A DNA stretch of 64,000 nucleotides from Tridacna crocea (GCA_943736015.1 OX031059.1:53269159-53333158); one strand, 5' to 3'. Positions 43,335 to 53,892 are shown, numbered from the stretch's first letter. Translations and numbers: made by a program. Notes: a model not told the origin generated them from the letters alone.

Positions 43335-43754
43335 TGAAACTCTTTACAAACCAACAAACGGTTTTAGACTTCAGTGTAACTGAAATTTTGATGTTTATCG
43401 TACAGTGGAAAACATTGTGGGAAAAAAAGAGAAAATGCTGGTTACCCGCATTTTCTCTTTTTCTCACAATGTTTTCAAGAGGTGTCTTCCCCAGGGTGTT
43501 AACCCTTTACCCCATAAGTCATTTCTATGGTATCTCTAATTGACCCTAAATAAGAGCAAGGATGAAGCCGTTTCTTTTGTGTATATGACACCTTTTGATA
43601 CAGTAGAAAACATTGTGGCAAAAGGTGAAATTGCTCGTCACGAGCAATTTCACCTTTTGCCACAATGTTTTCCAAAGGCTGCTTCAAGCAATACGTAGAA
43701 ATGAGTATCTATGGAGTAAAGGGTTAAAAGACAGGATTGTTTTGTACAGGGATA
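43335..43754 (-). mobile_element. PalA copy interrupted by another PalA
   Basis: Starts TGAAACTCTTTACAAACC; core GTGGGAAAAAAAGAG with GGTTACC centre. The short arm CCCCAGGGTG is broken at TTAA by the A3 copy and resumes AAGACAGGATTGTTTTG. Confidence 0.85.
43499..43727 (-). mobile_element. PalA, A3 subfamily, nested in PalA
   Basis: TTAA at 43499-43502 and 43724-43727 is the duplicated target; the inserted body is 221 bp. Core GTGGCAAAAGGTGAAATTGC with CGTCACG centre, perfect mirror. Confidence 0.95.
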
Positions 43755-43831
43755 ATGTCTCCGCGATGAGTTTTCAGCTGAATTAGAAACCAGGAAATAG
43801 ATAAAGGAAAAAAAGGAAGGAAAAACCAAAA

Positions 43832-43915
43832 AATTGAAAACACGGTGAAAATGATGGAATCGCTCATAATGAGCAATTTGCGCATTGGCCACATATGTTC
43901 ACATGTCTGTTAAAA
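43832..43915 (-). mobile_element. PalA remnant, A3-like
   Basis: GAAAACACGGTGAAAATG, GCTCATAATGAGC centre and TTGGCCACATATG; heavily worn. Confidence 0.5.
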
Positions 43916-43984
43916 CTATATAAAAAAATAGTGTGAGAGGGGAAGCTAAGATACATTTAGATTACTAGGTGCAATTGAAGGTAC

Positions 43985-44055
43985 TCATGTTAGTGTAGAT
44001 CAAGATCCGATTGCACGATACTTGCAGTTTGATCCAGGATCTATACAGCCTAGAA
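43985..44055. mobile_element. PalB palindrome, diverged
   Basis: GTGTAGATCAAGATCCGATTGC and CAGTTTGATCCAGGATCTATAC. Confidence 0.65.
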
Positions 44056-44166
44056 AAATATACTTGCAGTTTGAACAGGGAACAATCAGAAAAAAATATT
44101 TAGATGTTCTTTTTTGAGCGGAAGAATTAACGCTAAACACAAAAATTTGTATTGTGGGTCTAAATG

Positions 44167-44340
44167 TTAACAAAACGATAAACTTTTAAACCTGTTGATT
44201 CACAAACGACAGGTTAAGTAAATGGTAGAAAACATTGTGGAAAAAGGAGAAAATGCTGGTACCAGCATTTTCTCCTATTCCTTCAATGTTTTCAATACCT
44301 CTTTCTCAGGGTACACGGAATTGTGGGGTAAAGGGAAAAA
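44167..44340 (-). mobile_element. PalA copy, arm-truncated
   Basis: TTAACAAAACGATAAAC start, short long-arm piece, core with centre GCTGGTACCAGC (unpaired base lost), short arm end GGGGTAAAGGG. Confidence 0.75.
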
Positions 44341-44344
44341 AAGG

Positions 44345-45005
44345 GACTGTTTGCTATTTGTAGCGAAAAATATTACAACGTGAACAGTGTCAATATTTTC
44401 AGTGTGACTTTCTGTTTGGGAAGCATAGGTGGGATTATTCCGAATCATCTCTTGATAAAGAATTGACCGGATTAACGAGGGGATTATTTTCAGTACTTAT
44501 ATTTCAATAATTATTACTTTTTTTGATCCGATTAACGATGGAATTAATAATAAAGAATATGGTAATAAAAGGTTGAAAAAAAAAAAAGAATGTCCGTTAG
44601 TTATAGAAAAGAAATAAAATCGATTAAGTATATGTGACATATTTGTGAATTCAGCGGTGAAAAAGTGAATGAATATTTTAAGTAACTATAGAGCTGAATT
44701 GATTTTAAGAGGAATGCGCTGGGATATAAACACGAGGTAGAATCTTTGTCTTTTTATATAGAACAGAAGATAATCTCTCTCTTTGTTGTTGTTGTTGTTG
44801 TTGTACTGTTTACCTAAGGAAAAATAAATAAATTTGGACTTATTCAAATTCAAAGGAAATGTTGTCAACAAATCAAATGGGACACATATGATGCCATCTT
44901 TCTTTGGAATGGTAATAAACATTGTTGAAACAGGACAAAATACTGCTTTGCTGTTACATCTTTTCTTGGTTCCATCATCAACGATTCTTAAGTCTTTTCG
45001 TAGTA
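44345..45005. other. stretch without gene
   Basis: AT-rich; a (TTG)n run at 44783-44804. I see no gene. Confidence 0.5.
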
Positions 45006-45009
45006 TAAA

Positions 45010-45108
45010 AATAGATTTCTGAGAAAATTACATAACGTCTAGTTGGCTGAACCATTTGGTTAAGCCAAGCAGAAGTTGTGTGGCTTTCAAACTTGGAACG
45101 TCCTCGAA
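45010..45108. mobile_element. PalD remnant
   Basis: TAGTTGGCTGAACCATTTGG and mirror AAGCCAAGCAGAAGTTGTG; outer arms weak. Confidence 0.6.
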
Positions 45109-45270
45109 AATACACGTAGTTTGAGGGGTGATATAACGTATATAGGTGATAAGGATCTTACCACAATAAAGCTGTGATATAATGTTATTTTCATTATTTA
45201 GAATGCTACACTTAATCACGTGATTCTGTTTACAATTTATTTTTGTATTATGTATAAGGACAATATATGT

Positions 45271-45397
45271 TCAGAGCACAAGATAGAGGGAATGATTTTG
45301 ATTTCAAAATTGAAAATATTGATAATTAAACCCTATGTTGTGGTAACTCATTAGAATCGTCTCATCGAGATCACTCCCGCTTATCTGGGGCTCTGTA
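45271..45397. mobile_element. PalC copy with palindrome arm deleted
   Basis: TTCAGAGCACAAGATAG, CCCTATGTTGTGG, GAATCGTCTCATCGAGA, then straight to TCACTCCCGCTTATCTGG. One palindrome arm is missing. Confidence 0.75.
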
Positions 45398-45399
45398 TA

Positions 45400-45670
45400 T
45401 AAAGTTGTTCTCATCTTAATGAAAATATGGCGGCACTAGTTGCAAAGGGTAAGACAACGTGACATGAGAGCGACGTTTAAGTGTACATGTGTTTTATAAA
45501 GTTTTCTTTTCTGTTAAAAATTATCGATGGAGCTGTCAGAACGTCAACCCAATCTTTGCCAACGTTATAACTCAGGTATTTGAAATATGTGTTTCCTGAC
45601 AAATAAATATATCTATTCTCATTATCACGTTTTTGACATTTCACCCAAAGAAAAAATACTCTCATGAACC
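45400..45670. other. stretch without gene
   Basis: I see no gene or named repeat. Confidence 0.5.
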
Positions 45671-45673
45671 GGT

Positions 45674-45800
45674 GGCTTTTGAAAACATCGTGACGAAAGG
45701 AGAAAGTGCTCGAAACGAGCCATTTCTCCTTTCGGCACGATGCTTTAGTTTCAGTTCGTATTGAAAATGTTCTTTTTCGTCTTAGATATGCTTACGGGTT
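45674..45800 (+). mobile_element. PalA variant copy with multiple mirrored changes
   Basis: ACATCGTGACGAAAGGAG and CTCCTTTCGGCACGATG pair, sharing ATCG/CGAT and CG/CG changes absent from canonical cores. Centre CTCGAAACGAG. The right arm is a divergent long arm (TTTTTCGTCTTAGATATGC); the left arm is lost. Confidence 0.7.
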
Positions 45801-45995
45801 TGAAAGAGATATAACATTTCATACTTATGCAATTTACCTCGTTATGACGTTTAACTTTCAATATGTCAGAACTGCAGATGAATTATGCAAATCATGTCAA
45901 AACTTCAGTTACTTTTTATGATCTAACCTGACTGGAATGCGTCTTTTAATTAAGGCTTCATAAATAATGATGTGTGGAATAGAACTCGAGTATCA

Positions 45996-46094
45996 TGAAG
46001 GTCGTTATCATTATTATAAACATCATCGTTATCAGGACCACAGCCATCATCACTATTGCAATCATCATCATCACTACTACTACTACTACTACCA
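45996..46094. repeat. ATC/ACT trinucleotide-rich tract
   Basis: Impure (ATC)n then (ACT)n. Confidence 0.8.
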
Positions 46095-46109
46095 CAGACA
46101 TCGTTATTA

Positions 46110-46380
46110 TACGGCTCTCAACACGCGAAAAGGGGCATTCGGACATTTGCGTAAAGTGTCGTTTCGGATCAGCCTGTGCAGTCTGCGCAGACTGAATCGA
46201 AACAACGCTTTCTGTTTTCATGTAATTTTCTTTTTTGCGCAAGTCTGCTGTAACATGAAATCTAATGCAGTCGTAAAGTGCCGTCTCGGATTAGCCAGCG
46301 TGTACTGTGCAGGCTGATTCGAGACGGCTCTTAACGCAAATTTTCGAATACCCCTTTGTGCGTGTTTTTTGCAGGCCATA
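46110..46380 (+). mobile_element. PalG copy 2
   Basis: ACACGCGAAAAGGGGCATTC and TACCCCTTTGTGCGTGTTTT outer arms. Two inner palindromes: TCAGCCTGTGCAGTCTGCGC and the GTCTCGGATTAGCC segment. Confidence 0.75.
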
Positions 46381-46428
46381 TATTATTATGGAAATCAGCA
46401 TCAGAATCAGCACCATGAATACTGCCAA

Positions 46429-46492
46429 TCTCTCTGTCTCTCTCTCTCTGTCTCTCTCTCTCTGTCTCTTTGTGTGTGTGTGTGTGTATCTC

Positions 46493-46543
<51 letters not shown>

Positions 46544-46692
46544 GTCTCTCTCTCTCAGTCTCTCTATCTCTCTGTCTCTCTGTCTCACTCTCTGTCTCTC
46601 TCTCTCTTTGTCTCTGTCTGTCTCTATCTCTTTGTCTCTGTCTGTCTCTATCTCTTTGTCTCTGTCTGTCTCTGTCTCTGTCTCTCTCCCTG
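46429..46692. repeat. (CT)n/(GTCT)n microsatellite
   Basis: About 260 bp of CT, GT and GTCT units ending before a poly-C run. Confidence 0.97.
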
Positions 46693-46925
46693 CCCCCCCC
46701 CCCCCTACCCTTTAGTAATATATAATACTTATTCTTGTCTGAAATATATCATGAAAGAAGACTGTGAAGAGTCGGTTGGTTGGTTGGTCAGCTGGTCTGA
46801 TTTTATGTCAACACGGAGTCTCTAGTCAAGATAGATTAATTTAGTGATAATATTTGTAATATAGTAGACAAGAAAACCCGTATCTGTCATCAGTCGGTCT
46901 GATCTGATGTTAATGGTTTTAGTTA

Positions 46926-47160
46926 TTGACCCTTTTCCACACAGCAGAATTACAGACCTATCCAAATCGAAAACATTTGCAGATAAAAATTTCCTAGTGG
47001 CCCAAATGATTCAATTTTTCTTTGATAGAGAAAAAAAAAAACTTCGTGGGAAAAAAGGAGAAAATGCTGGTTACCAGCATTTTCTCCTTTTCCCACAAAG
47101 TTTTCAGAAGGCTTCTTTCTCAGGGTTGTTAAAAGTTGGCATTGTGTGGTAGAGGGTTAA
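46926..47160 (-). mobile_element. PalA copy, CAAAG variant
   Basis: TTGACCCTTTTCCACAC start, variant arm AAATTTCCTAGTGGCCC and CTTTGATAG, core ACTTCGTGGG / CCCACAAAGTTTTC, TTAA end. Confidence 0.88.
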
Positions 47161-47261
47161 ATGTTTACCTCTAGTTTCATATAGCTCTTCACTTATACTT
47201 TCAGTCTCGATATGCAGACAAAAACGTTTCGATTACAAGCTTAAAAAATATCTAATTATTT

Positions 47262-47756
47262 TGAGCCTTGTACTGGCAAAGGGGTGGGGGGTATTTTTTT
47301 TTAACCCTTTACCATACGACAAAATTTCAGCCCTGTCCAAATTGAAAGCATTTGCAGACGACAATTTCTATGTGGCTCAAATAATGCAATTGTTTATTGA
47401 TAGGGTAGAAAACACTGGGAAAAGGAGAAAATGCTGATTGCCTGCATTTTCTCCTTTTGCCACAATGCTTTCAAAAGGCTTCTATCCAAGGGTCGTCAAA
47501 AGTCGTCCTTGTGTGGAAAAGGGTTAATTTTAATGCATCCTTGAAATGGATTGATCCGAGGTAGCCATCATATAATTATGGATCGGTCCAAAAGATAGAT
47601 TCATTTTATCAAACAACTGACTGGGTAATGAGTCATTAAGTAGAGTGGTCCTTTGGCATGCAGAAAATTGGCCAGTAGCAAAATGCAAACAGTTTCGTAT
47701 CGTGTCAGCCTGAACTGACTGCACCGGCTAACATAATTCGATTCTTTTCGCTAATG
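47262..47756 (-). mobile_element. PalF copy interrupted by PalA
   Basis: GTACTGGCAAAGGGGTGG start, PalA at TTAA 47301, then TTTTAATGCATCC, GGATCGGTCC, AAAATTGGCCAGTAGC, a worn palindrome and TTCGCTAATGCAG. Confidence 0.7.
47301..47527 (-). mobile_element. PalA copy nested in PalF
   Basis: TTAA both ends. Long-arm variant ACAATTTCTATGTGGC, core with one end shortened (AACACTGGGAAAAGG), short arm GTCGTCAAAAGTCGTCC. Confidence 0.88.
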
Positions 47757-47836
47757 CAGATTCACATTTATTTTGTCGTCTGAAAATGCTTTCAATTTGG
47801 ACTAGTCCAAAATTTTATCGTTTGGGAAAAGAGCTG
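47757..47836 (+). mobile_element. PalA solo long arm
   Basis: TTCACATTTATTTTGTCGTC, GGACTAGTCCAAAATTTTATCG and TTTGGGAAAAGAG; palindrome absent. Confidence 0.7.
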
Positions 47837-47975
47837 AAATGGATGTATCGCGGATAAGCCTGAAAACCCATTTTTAACAGCTCGCCGCTCAAATATGAGT
47901 GTAACTTGTCTTCACTGAACATTCAGACTGCTTTGTAAATGTGGCTGTTCAGCTATATCCGCAAAACGTCCAGAG

Positions 47976-48165
47976 CCTGTATTTACCAACCATTCTTGAG
48001 AATATTCTCCAAGGCTTTCTAAATTTGTAAGTAATACAAAGGTCTGATTGGCTAAAGCGAATGGTTTAGCCAGTCAGAAGTTGTGTTACTTACAAATGTA
48101 GAACATTCTGGAGAATAAGACTAAGAATATTCTTAAGAATGGTTGGTGAATACGAGCCCTGGAGT
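47976..48165. mobile_element. PalD copy
   Basis: TTTACCAACCATTCTTGAG, AATTTGTAAGTAA, CTGATTGGCTAAAGC and mirrors to AAGAATGGTTGGTGAATACG. Confidence 0.82.
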
Positions 48166-48254
48166 TGCGCTTAACAGCGAAACAGTTAACGGATGTTTAA
48201 AAGGCTTCTTGTGACCAATTCAATGTCGCTTCGGCCAAACTATCTCCCAAAATA

Positions 48255-48325
48255 TCGAACAGTGTAGATCAAGGATTAGACTGCACGTTCCGTGCAGTCT
48301 GATCCTTAATCTACACTTTGCAAAT
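48255..48325. mobile_element. PalB palindrome with mirrored change
   Basis: GATCAAGGATTAGACTGC and GCAGTCTGATCCTTAATC share a paired A:T to G:C change. Confidence 0.75.
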
Positions 48326-48500
48326 GCACTGAAGTTGCTATCAGAGATAAAAGTTTAGAGTTGAAATATGCATACTTTGACCATTACGCAAAGACTTTGA
48401 TGTATTAATCTGGATGATGAGTGACATGTGTAGTTGCTGCGGGCGTATATAACTAAACGGTGAGAAAAAAAAATGATGTGTGGGTGGATTGTAAATGATG
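48326..48500. other. spacer
   Basis: Nothing recognised. Confidence 0.5.
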
Positions 48501-48508
48501 AGAAATTT

Positions 48509-48740
48509 TGTCTGTCTGTCTGTCTGTCTACCTGTCTGTTTGTACGTCCGTCCGTCCGTCCGTCCGTCCGCCCGCTTGTCCGCCCGCCCGCCTGCCCTCC
48601 CGCCCTCCCGCCGGTTGGTCGGTTAGTCGGTCGGTCTTCTTTCTTTCTTTCTTTCTTTCTTTCCTTCCTTCCTTCCTTCCTTCCTTCCTTCCTTCCTTCC
48701 TTCTGTCCTCCGTTTCTTCCTTCGTTCCTTCTTTCGTTCG
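48509..48740. repeat. compound microsatellite
   Basis: (GTCT)n, (CCGT)n, CCCG-rich, then (TTTC)n and (TTCC)n in succession. Confidence 0.95.
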
Positions 48741-48789
48741 TCCTAAGTACATTCAACATCATCATATCTTTTCAATTCTACAGTACTTG

Positions 48790-49130
48790 ATTAAAAAAAA
48801 AGAAATATGGAATTTCATATTACAGAGTTTGTGATACAATGGTATTTACCTAATCTGCGTTGCATTTACACTCTAGAGACAGAATAGTTCCATAAGCTGT
48901 TAGTTAGGTATTGCTAGTTCTAGGTTAGGAATCAGCAGTGCCATGGCAAAGGGCACTAGTAGTATATAAGCAGCAACAGGGATCTAGCTCAGAAAATATT
49001 ATATAAAGATACGTTAATCGCTTGGCCACAGAGGGACTCCGGCTTTAGATAAATTCAATGTAATAAAAATCTATTGAGAAATCAATCTGGGCCAGTTTCC
49101 GATAAAATGCAGATCAATGAATATTTATAG
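48790..49130. other. stretch without gene
   Basis: I see no gene or named repeat. Confidence 0.5.
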
Positions 49131-49132
49131 TT

Positions 49133-49358
49133 TACCATACATACCCATTTTTTTAAAAAATAACTGGAAACAACAGGCTTCTGAAAACACTGTGGGAAAA
49201 GGAGAAAATGCTGGTAACCAGCATTTTCTCCCTTTTCCCACAATGTTTTTTACCTTTTCAAAACATTAACCTTGCCGTTTAGCCACACTGAATTTTTCGT
49301 CTGCAAATTCTTTCAGTTCGGACATGGGAAACTTGTTTGTCGTCTGGTAAAGAGTTAA
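49133..49358 (+). mobile_element. PalA copy, left arm worn
   Basis: Core GAAAACACTGTGGG with GGTAACC centre; the right arm is CCCACAATG, so this copy has only one half of the ACTG change. Long arm GTCTGCAAATTC, end GTAAAGAGTTAA. Confidence 0.82.
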
Positions 49359-49419
49359 TTTACATACGACCACACGCAGACGACTTTGAGCGTCTTGCTG
49401 CCGAATGATTAGAGAAAAA

Positions 49420-49475
49420 TACTGACGCAAAAGGAGACACTGTTCACAATTCTGCAACATTGTTTTCACTGGTGC
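49420..49475. mobile_element. PalA remnant, doubtful
   Basis: CAAAAGGAGACACTG and GCAACATTGTTTTCAC only. Confidence 0.3.
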
Positions 49476-49595
49476 GCATTCACTAACCTTAATTGATTTG
49501 CATTGATTTTACAAGAATATTTTCAATAATCTTTTATTTAAAAGTGCTTTTCTTTAATACGAGTTTTGCACCCTGTATGAGACTTCTTATATAAA

Positions 49596-49670
49596 ATCAT
49601 TGTAACAAAATGAGAAATTACCCGTAAGGAGCATTTTCTTTCTTTCTTCAGTAACGTTTTTACTCGTACA
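49596..49670. mobile_element. PalA remnant
   Basis: TCATTGTAACAAAATGAG, CCCGTAAGGAGC and TTTTCTTTCTTTCTTCAG keep the core layout. Confidence 0.4.
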
Positions 49671-49737
49671 TGTAGATTTATTTGCATTAAATGTGTAATT
49701 TTTACAATGACATTTTCAAAGTAGCTTTGATTACATG

Positions 49738-49967
49738 TACACTTTTTACCAAACAATCCCGAATGCTTGCGGGCCCAAAGAAAGAAATATTGAAGACATT
49801 GTTGGAAAAGGAGAAAATATTGATAACCATCATTGTCATTCTTTTTCCACCGTTTTTTCCTCCCCTAGAAATACAAATATCATGTATTGAATAACAATTT
49901 GATCGTCGTCTGCAAATGCCTTTCAATTTAGACGAGGCCATAATTTTGTCGTTTGGTGAAGAGTTAA
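49738..49967 (+). mobile_element. PalA copy, diverged
   Basis: TTTTTACCAAACAATCCCG short arm, core with decay (ATATTGATAACC), long arm GTCGTCTGCAAATGCC, end GTTTGGTGAAGAGTTAA shared with the next copy. Confidence 0.8.
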
Positions 49968-50214
49968 GCCTTTACCACACAATCCCTACTTCTAATACCC
50001 CTGTGAAATAGCCTTTTGAAAACATTGTGGGAAAAGGAGAAAATGCTGGTTACCAGCATTTTCTACTTTTTCCACAATGTTTTCCTTTCTTCCTAAAACA
50101 AATTTTAATTCTTTAGTCAAGTCGTTTTTTTTTTTCGTTTGCCAATACTTTCAATTTTGGACCAGTCTACAATTTTGTTGTTTGGTACAATTTTGTCGTT
50201 TGGAAAAGAGTTAA
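49964..50214 (+). mobile_element. PalA copy with flipped core
   Basis: Arms have + order (CACACAATCCCTACTTC left, GACCAGTCTACAATTTTG right), but the centre is GGTTACC, the - version. The end has a short duplication of ATTTTGTCGTTTGG. TTAA both ends. Confidence 0.88.
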
Positions 50215-50350
50215 AGAAATGCAAAACTAGACCAGTTTCCGAATGCACGCATACCAATGAAGATAAATTAAGCTTATGTAAAAGTTCATTCGGGTTTATC
50301 TATCGGTGGGTAAAAATGTTTGATCTAGTCTACTTCCTTATAAATAACGT

Positions 50351-50802
50351 ATTTCATGCTTTCCGGTAGGATATCGCGAAATAGCGGTGAAAGTATTTTT
50401 CGATATTCCACAGGTATGACCAGTGATAATACCGATTTTCATATTCTAGTTACCTGGGTAAAATGCGCGAGACTCACAACCAGATGGAAATATGACGTCA
50501 TTTACCATAAATTTCTCGCGCTTGACGTGATATTGTAATGCGTTGCTATGCGAAGGGGGTACGCCACGGGGAATAAGTGATAAGAACTGTACTTGATTTT
50601 GATAAAGCTTCTCCCAGAAAGGATTGCAAGCATGAAATAAACAGAATATTAATTTTGTTTTTTGAACTTTTTTCGGTGAAAGATCGAAATCTATTTCCTC
50701 TCGTGAACACCATCGGTAATATTTTCACTCGTGCCCCACCCCTGAAAATGATACCGATGATGTTCACTCGATGAAATAAATTTCGATCTTTCAAAAAAAA
50801 AA
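50351..50802 (+). mobile_element. PalE copy 3
   Basis: TTTCATGCTTTCCGGTAGG, ATATGACGTCATTTACC, ATGCGTTGCTATGCG, then TCGTGAACACC, ATTTTCACTCGTG and mirrors to ATTTCGATCTTTC. Confidence 0.78.
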
Positions 50803-50814
50803 CAAATATCCTCT

Positions 50815-50935
50815 ATATCTTTACCATACGACAATTTTGTAGACTGGTTTTAAATCGAAGGCATTTGCAGACGACAAATTAAATGTGGCTCAGATGGCAC
50901 TGTATGGCAATCTTCTTGACAAAAATTTAGGTTTC
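50815..50935 (-). mobile_element. PalA long-arm fragment
   Basis: TTTACCATACGACAATTTTG and GCATTTGCAGACGAC, then homology fades before the core. Confidence 0.65.
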
Positions 50936-51180
50936 AAAATCATGCATCTTTTGGCATAAATAATCTTTTTTTTTTTAACCTCTCTCGGACTTCTTGATAG
51001 AATTTTGATCCATGAAGAAAAAAACATGGCCGTATTCATATGACTATCTTTTACAAGGTCCTCGGCAAAACACTTTGGTCTGAAAGAGGCGATAAGCGAG
51101 GCTTATTACGGGAGACAACTCCTTCACGCATGGCTTCGTCCCGATTTAAATACAATACCGAACAACGGCGTTGGGGAGAT

Positions 51181-51310
51181 AACTCTTTAGCTCAGTGGTT
51201 AAGGTATTGGCTTATCGTCCGGGTGTTCTAGGGTTCGAATTCTGCCTGGTCCCTTATTTCTGCCATGCATTAATTTTGTTAAATTGTCCTTTTTACGAAC
51301 ATTGTTCGTG
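51181..51310 (+). mobile_element. tRNA-like SINE, copy 1 of 2
   Basis: TAGCTCAGTGGTTAAGG (51188) and GGTTCGAATTCTGCC (51232) are good A- and B-box matches. The downstream part has CTTATTTCTGCCATGC and GAACATTGTTCG. Confidence 0.7.
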
Positions 51311-51417
51311 AGATAGGGGCTCGTCCAGGATTGGCCACTGAGCCATTAATCCCATTTGTTGTCCAAAAATTGACTTTCTGTCTAATAAATGATGACTTTA
51401 AGAGGGTGTGTGTGTAC

Positions 51418-51532
51418 GCGGCCAAGGAATTGGCTTTTTATCCGGGCTAGGGTTCGAATTGTGCCCGGTCCCTTATTTCTGCCATGCATTTGTTTATTTG
51501 TTTCTTTTGTACGGACAATGTTCGTAAGAGGA
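51418..51532 (+). mobile_element. tRNA-like SINE, copy 2 of 2
   Basis: The A-box half is lost; GGTTCGAATTGTGCC, CTTATTTCTGCCATGC and GGACAATGTTCG repeat copy 1 about 235 bp downstream. Confidence 0.6.
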
Positions 51533-51644
51533 TTCAACAGTAATATGAAGTCATAACAGTCGACAGGTGTTGTAAAATAAATAAAATCCTCAACTCGGAA
51601 ATACTTTTAATCACATAAACTTAACTCAACAAACGAACGAACGG

Positions 51645-51720
51645 CATAGATCAAAGATCAGACTGCACGTTCTGTGCAGTATGATCTTGATCAATGACGT
51701 CCGCAAAGGGCCCTTATTTT
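51645..51720. mobile_element. PalB palindrome
   Basis: GCATAGATCAAAGATCAGAC, GCACGTTCTGTGC, GTATGATCTTGATCAATG. Confidence 0.72.
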
Positions 51721-51789
51721 CGCCCACAGTGCAAAAAGGGCCAATCTAAACTAACAAAGTAATCAATTGAACAAATAAGCAGTGTTCAC

Positions 51790-52016
51790 TTCACCCTTAG
51801 ACTGTTAAGCGCGGCTCACTGACAGTTTACGGACAATGTAGATCAAGATCAGACTGCACAGAACGTGCAGTCTGATCTTCGATCTACAGTGTCGGATAAC
51901 GAGATATTGCTACCCCCCACCCCCGCCCCTCCAAAACAACCTTTGCAATAGCAAGTGTTGGGTTTTTACTATCGACTCGAAGGTACCATTTGGCTTCTTC
52001 AACAGGATAAGGTCAG
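51790..52016 (+). mobile_element. PalB copy, full length
   Basis: TTCACCCTTAGACTG, GCGGCTCACTGACAG, palindrome GTAGATCAAGATCAGAC / GTCTGATCTTCGATCTAC, right part GTTTTTACTATCGACTCG to ATAAGG. Same layout as 14368. Confidence 0.78.
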
Positions 52017-52204
52017 AATCTTTGTTCCAATTATTTGCACACTCGAATTTTCAAATACTAGGCAAATAGAAGGAATTTGTACTAGATAAAAGTGGCTTAT
52101 TTACACTTTGGAGTATGTGCTTAAAATGGAACATAAGTTATTCCTGGTGCATTTGTTGGTAAGACAAACTAAAATGGTATCTTATCTTTTTTTTTTAAGA
52201 CGAG

Positions 52205-52262
52205 TCGCGGTAGATCAGTGCGTAGCGTACAGGACTCCGGAGAAAAGGGAGTCGCTTGTTCG
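52205..52262 (+). mobile_element. tRNA-like SINE head
   Basis: GGTAGATCAGTGCG and TTGTTCGAGTC are A/B-box-like and are fused directly to a PalF half. Confidence 0.4.
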
Positions 52263-52460
52263 AGTCTGCGCAGGCTGACCTGGCCAAAACCTTTTGCTTT
52301 TTGTCAATTTTCTGCGTGTCAAAGGAACATTTTACCCCTTGTCTCAATAGTTTGTTACAGGCTACAAAATAGATTTCATGTATCCATAACCATATAATTA
52401 TTTGCTTTGTTATATGCAATACGGAAATGCAATAAGCCCCTTTTTCACAGGGCAGGTTCA
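52262..52460 (+). mobile_element. PalF half copy
   Basis: GCGCAGGCTGACCTGGCC, TGTCAATTTTCTGCGTGTC, ATGTATCCATAACCATATAA and AAGCCCCTTTTTCACAGGG; the left half is replaced by tRNA-like sequence. Confidence 0.65.
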
Positions 52461-52662
52461 GTATATTTTCTAAATAATCTAATACAGTAGTGATTCTGGA
52501 TAAACTACATGTACGTAATTCAGATACAAATATGCTGCTCTCATGCTTTCCCATCCTTTGAGCTAGTATTCAATCACAACCACCCTCTGTTCCTGGGTGA
52601 CAAGGGGGTACAGTTTCGGCGGTGTTCGTCCGTCCTTTGTCAAGCTGTTCTTCTGTCCGTCC

Positions 52663-52790
52663 AATCCACTGGTGCCTGACACGTCTGGTATCATACAACC
52701 CCTGTATAATTATAGATCTAATAAAGTTTTTTATTATTTTTATATACAGGGGTTGTATGATACCAGATATGTCAGGCACCAGTGGTCCAG
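52663..52790. repeat. inverted repeat with 40-bp arms
   Basis: CACTGGTGCCTGACACGTC, TGGTATCATACAACCCCTG and its mirror are separated by about 45 bp of AT-rich DNA. Two mismatches seen; it occurs once. Confidence 0.8.
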
Positions 52791-53020
52791 TCTGTTTTTC
52801 TGTCTTTCATTTAAAATCTTTGAAAGTTTGATCAACAGCCAAAATCTCAGTATGTGTGATGCATGTGCAAAATACGTATGATTCATTGTGGAAAATGCAC
52901 CCCTTCCCATGCCCAGAGCAAACACGTAAAAATGCAGGATGCGTCATGCATGCATCAAGTGTAATTTGAGATTTTTTTTAATCCTAAAGGGTTCTATCAC
53001 GAGCCAAGTTGTTGCTTTTG

Positions 53021-53098
53021 CGGACAGTACAGGTTAAGATCAGACTACACAAAACGTTAAGTCTGATCCCGGACGTCTACGTTTGCTGTCCGTTATTG
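53021..53098. mobile_element. PalB palindrome, diverged
   Basis: CGGACAGTACAGGTTAAGATC, AGACTACACAAAACG, then AAGTCTGATCCCGGACG and TGTCCG. Confidence 0.65.
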
Positions 53099-53139
53099 AT
53101 TTAGATATTTTATCGAATCTGAGTCCCAGAATTAAAGTA

Positions 53140-53368
53140 TTCACCCTTTCTCAAACGACAAATTTTTGGACTAGACTAAATTGAAATCATTTGCAGACGA
53201 CAATTCAACTCTTGCTGAAAAGATTATTTCTGTCTATGATAGGGTAGAAAACAATGTGAGAAAAGGAGAAAATGCTGGTTACCAGCATTTTCTCCTTTTC
53301 CCACAATGTTTTCAAAAGGCTCCTATTCCAGACCCGTAAAAACCGGGGATTGTTTGGGAAAGGGTTAA
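53140..53368 (-). mobile_element. PalA copy
   Basis: TTCACCCTTTCTCAAACG, variant arm ACTCTTGCTGAAAAGATT, core with two mismatches and GGTTACC centre, short arm CCGGGGATTGTTTGGG, TTAA. Confidence 0.9.
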
Positions 53369-53439
53369 GGTCCGTATCAACCCATTGACTATAAGTCAAA
53401 TTTGCTTTTTACCACTCAACACCGTAGTTTACCTACCCT

Positions 53440-53602
53440 CATGTAAAAAGACCCTTAAAAACATGGTCGGCAAAAGGAGGAAATGCTGGTAAACAGTATC
53501 TTCTCCTCTCCTTTGAAGTCAAATCCTATGACCTATATTTTGTCGTCTGCAAATGCTTTCTGTTTAGACAAGCCTGAAATTTCGTCTTTTGATAAAGAAG
53601 TA
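53440..53602 (+). mobile_element. PalA copy, degraded
   Basis: AAACATGGTCGGCAAAAGG, worn centre GCTGGTAAACAG, long arm GTCGTCTGCAAATGC and end GATAAAGAAGTAA. Confidence 0.55.
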
Positions 53603-53604
53603 AA

Positions 53605-53885
53605 GGAAGAAAAATATTGAGATTTTCGATCAAAACTTCCTGCTTTTAATGTTTCAGTTGGCTCCTGAACTCTTTCAGCCAAAGTAAACTTGCCAGAGAG
53701 CATTTTATATCAGTCTATAATAACTTTAACTTCTATATGAAAATATAAAAAGGGCTACGTATTCTTGTAAGAGTTCTAATTTATTTTGATTTTTTGCAGA
53801 TGATTCGGGTTTGGACATGCAAAGATTTTGTTTTTTGGTAACGATTTGACGTTGCTATCGTGTAAACAATTCTTTTTTCGTTCTC
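53605..53885. other. stretch without gene
   Basis: A worn PalA long-arm relic may lie at 53795-53850 (TTGCAGATGATTCGGG). I see no gene. Confidence 0.4.
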
Positions 53886-53892
53886 TAGCAGA

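Noticed and set aside
46429..46692. Long Ser/Leu-rich frame
   Set aside because: It is a CT microsatellite read through in all frames.
48509..48740. Frames rich in Arg/Thr/Asp or Pro/Ser
   Set aside because: They come from a compound GTCT/CCGT/TTCC microsatellite.
51181..51255. A functional tRNA gene
   Set aside because: A and B boxes are good, but the acceptor and other stems do not close and the downstream sequence is repeated at 51418, so it is read as a SINE head.
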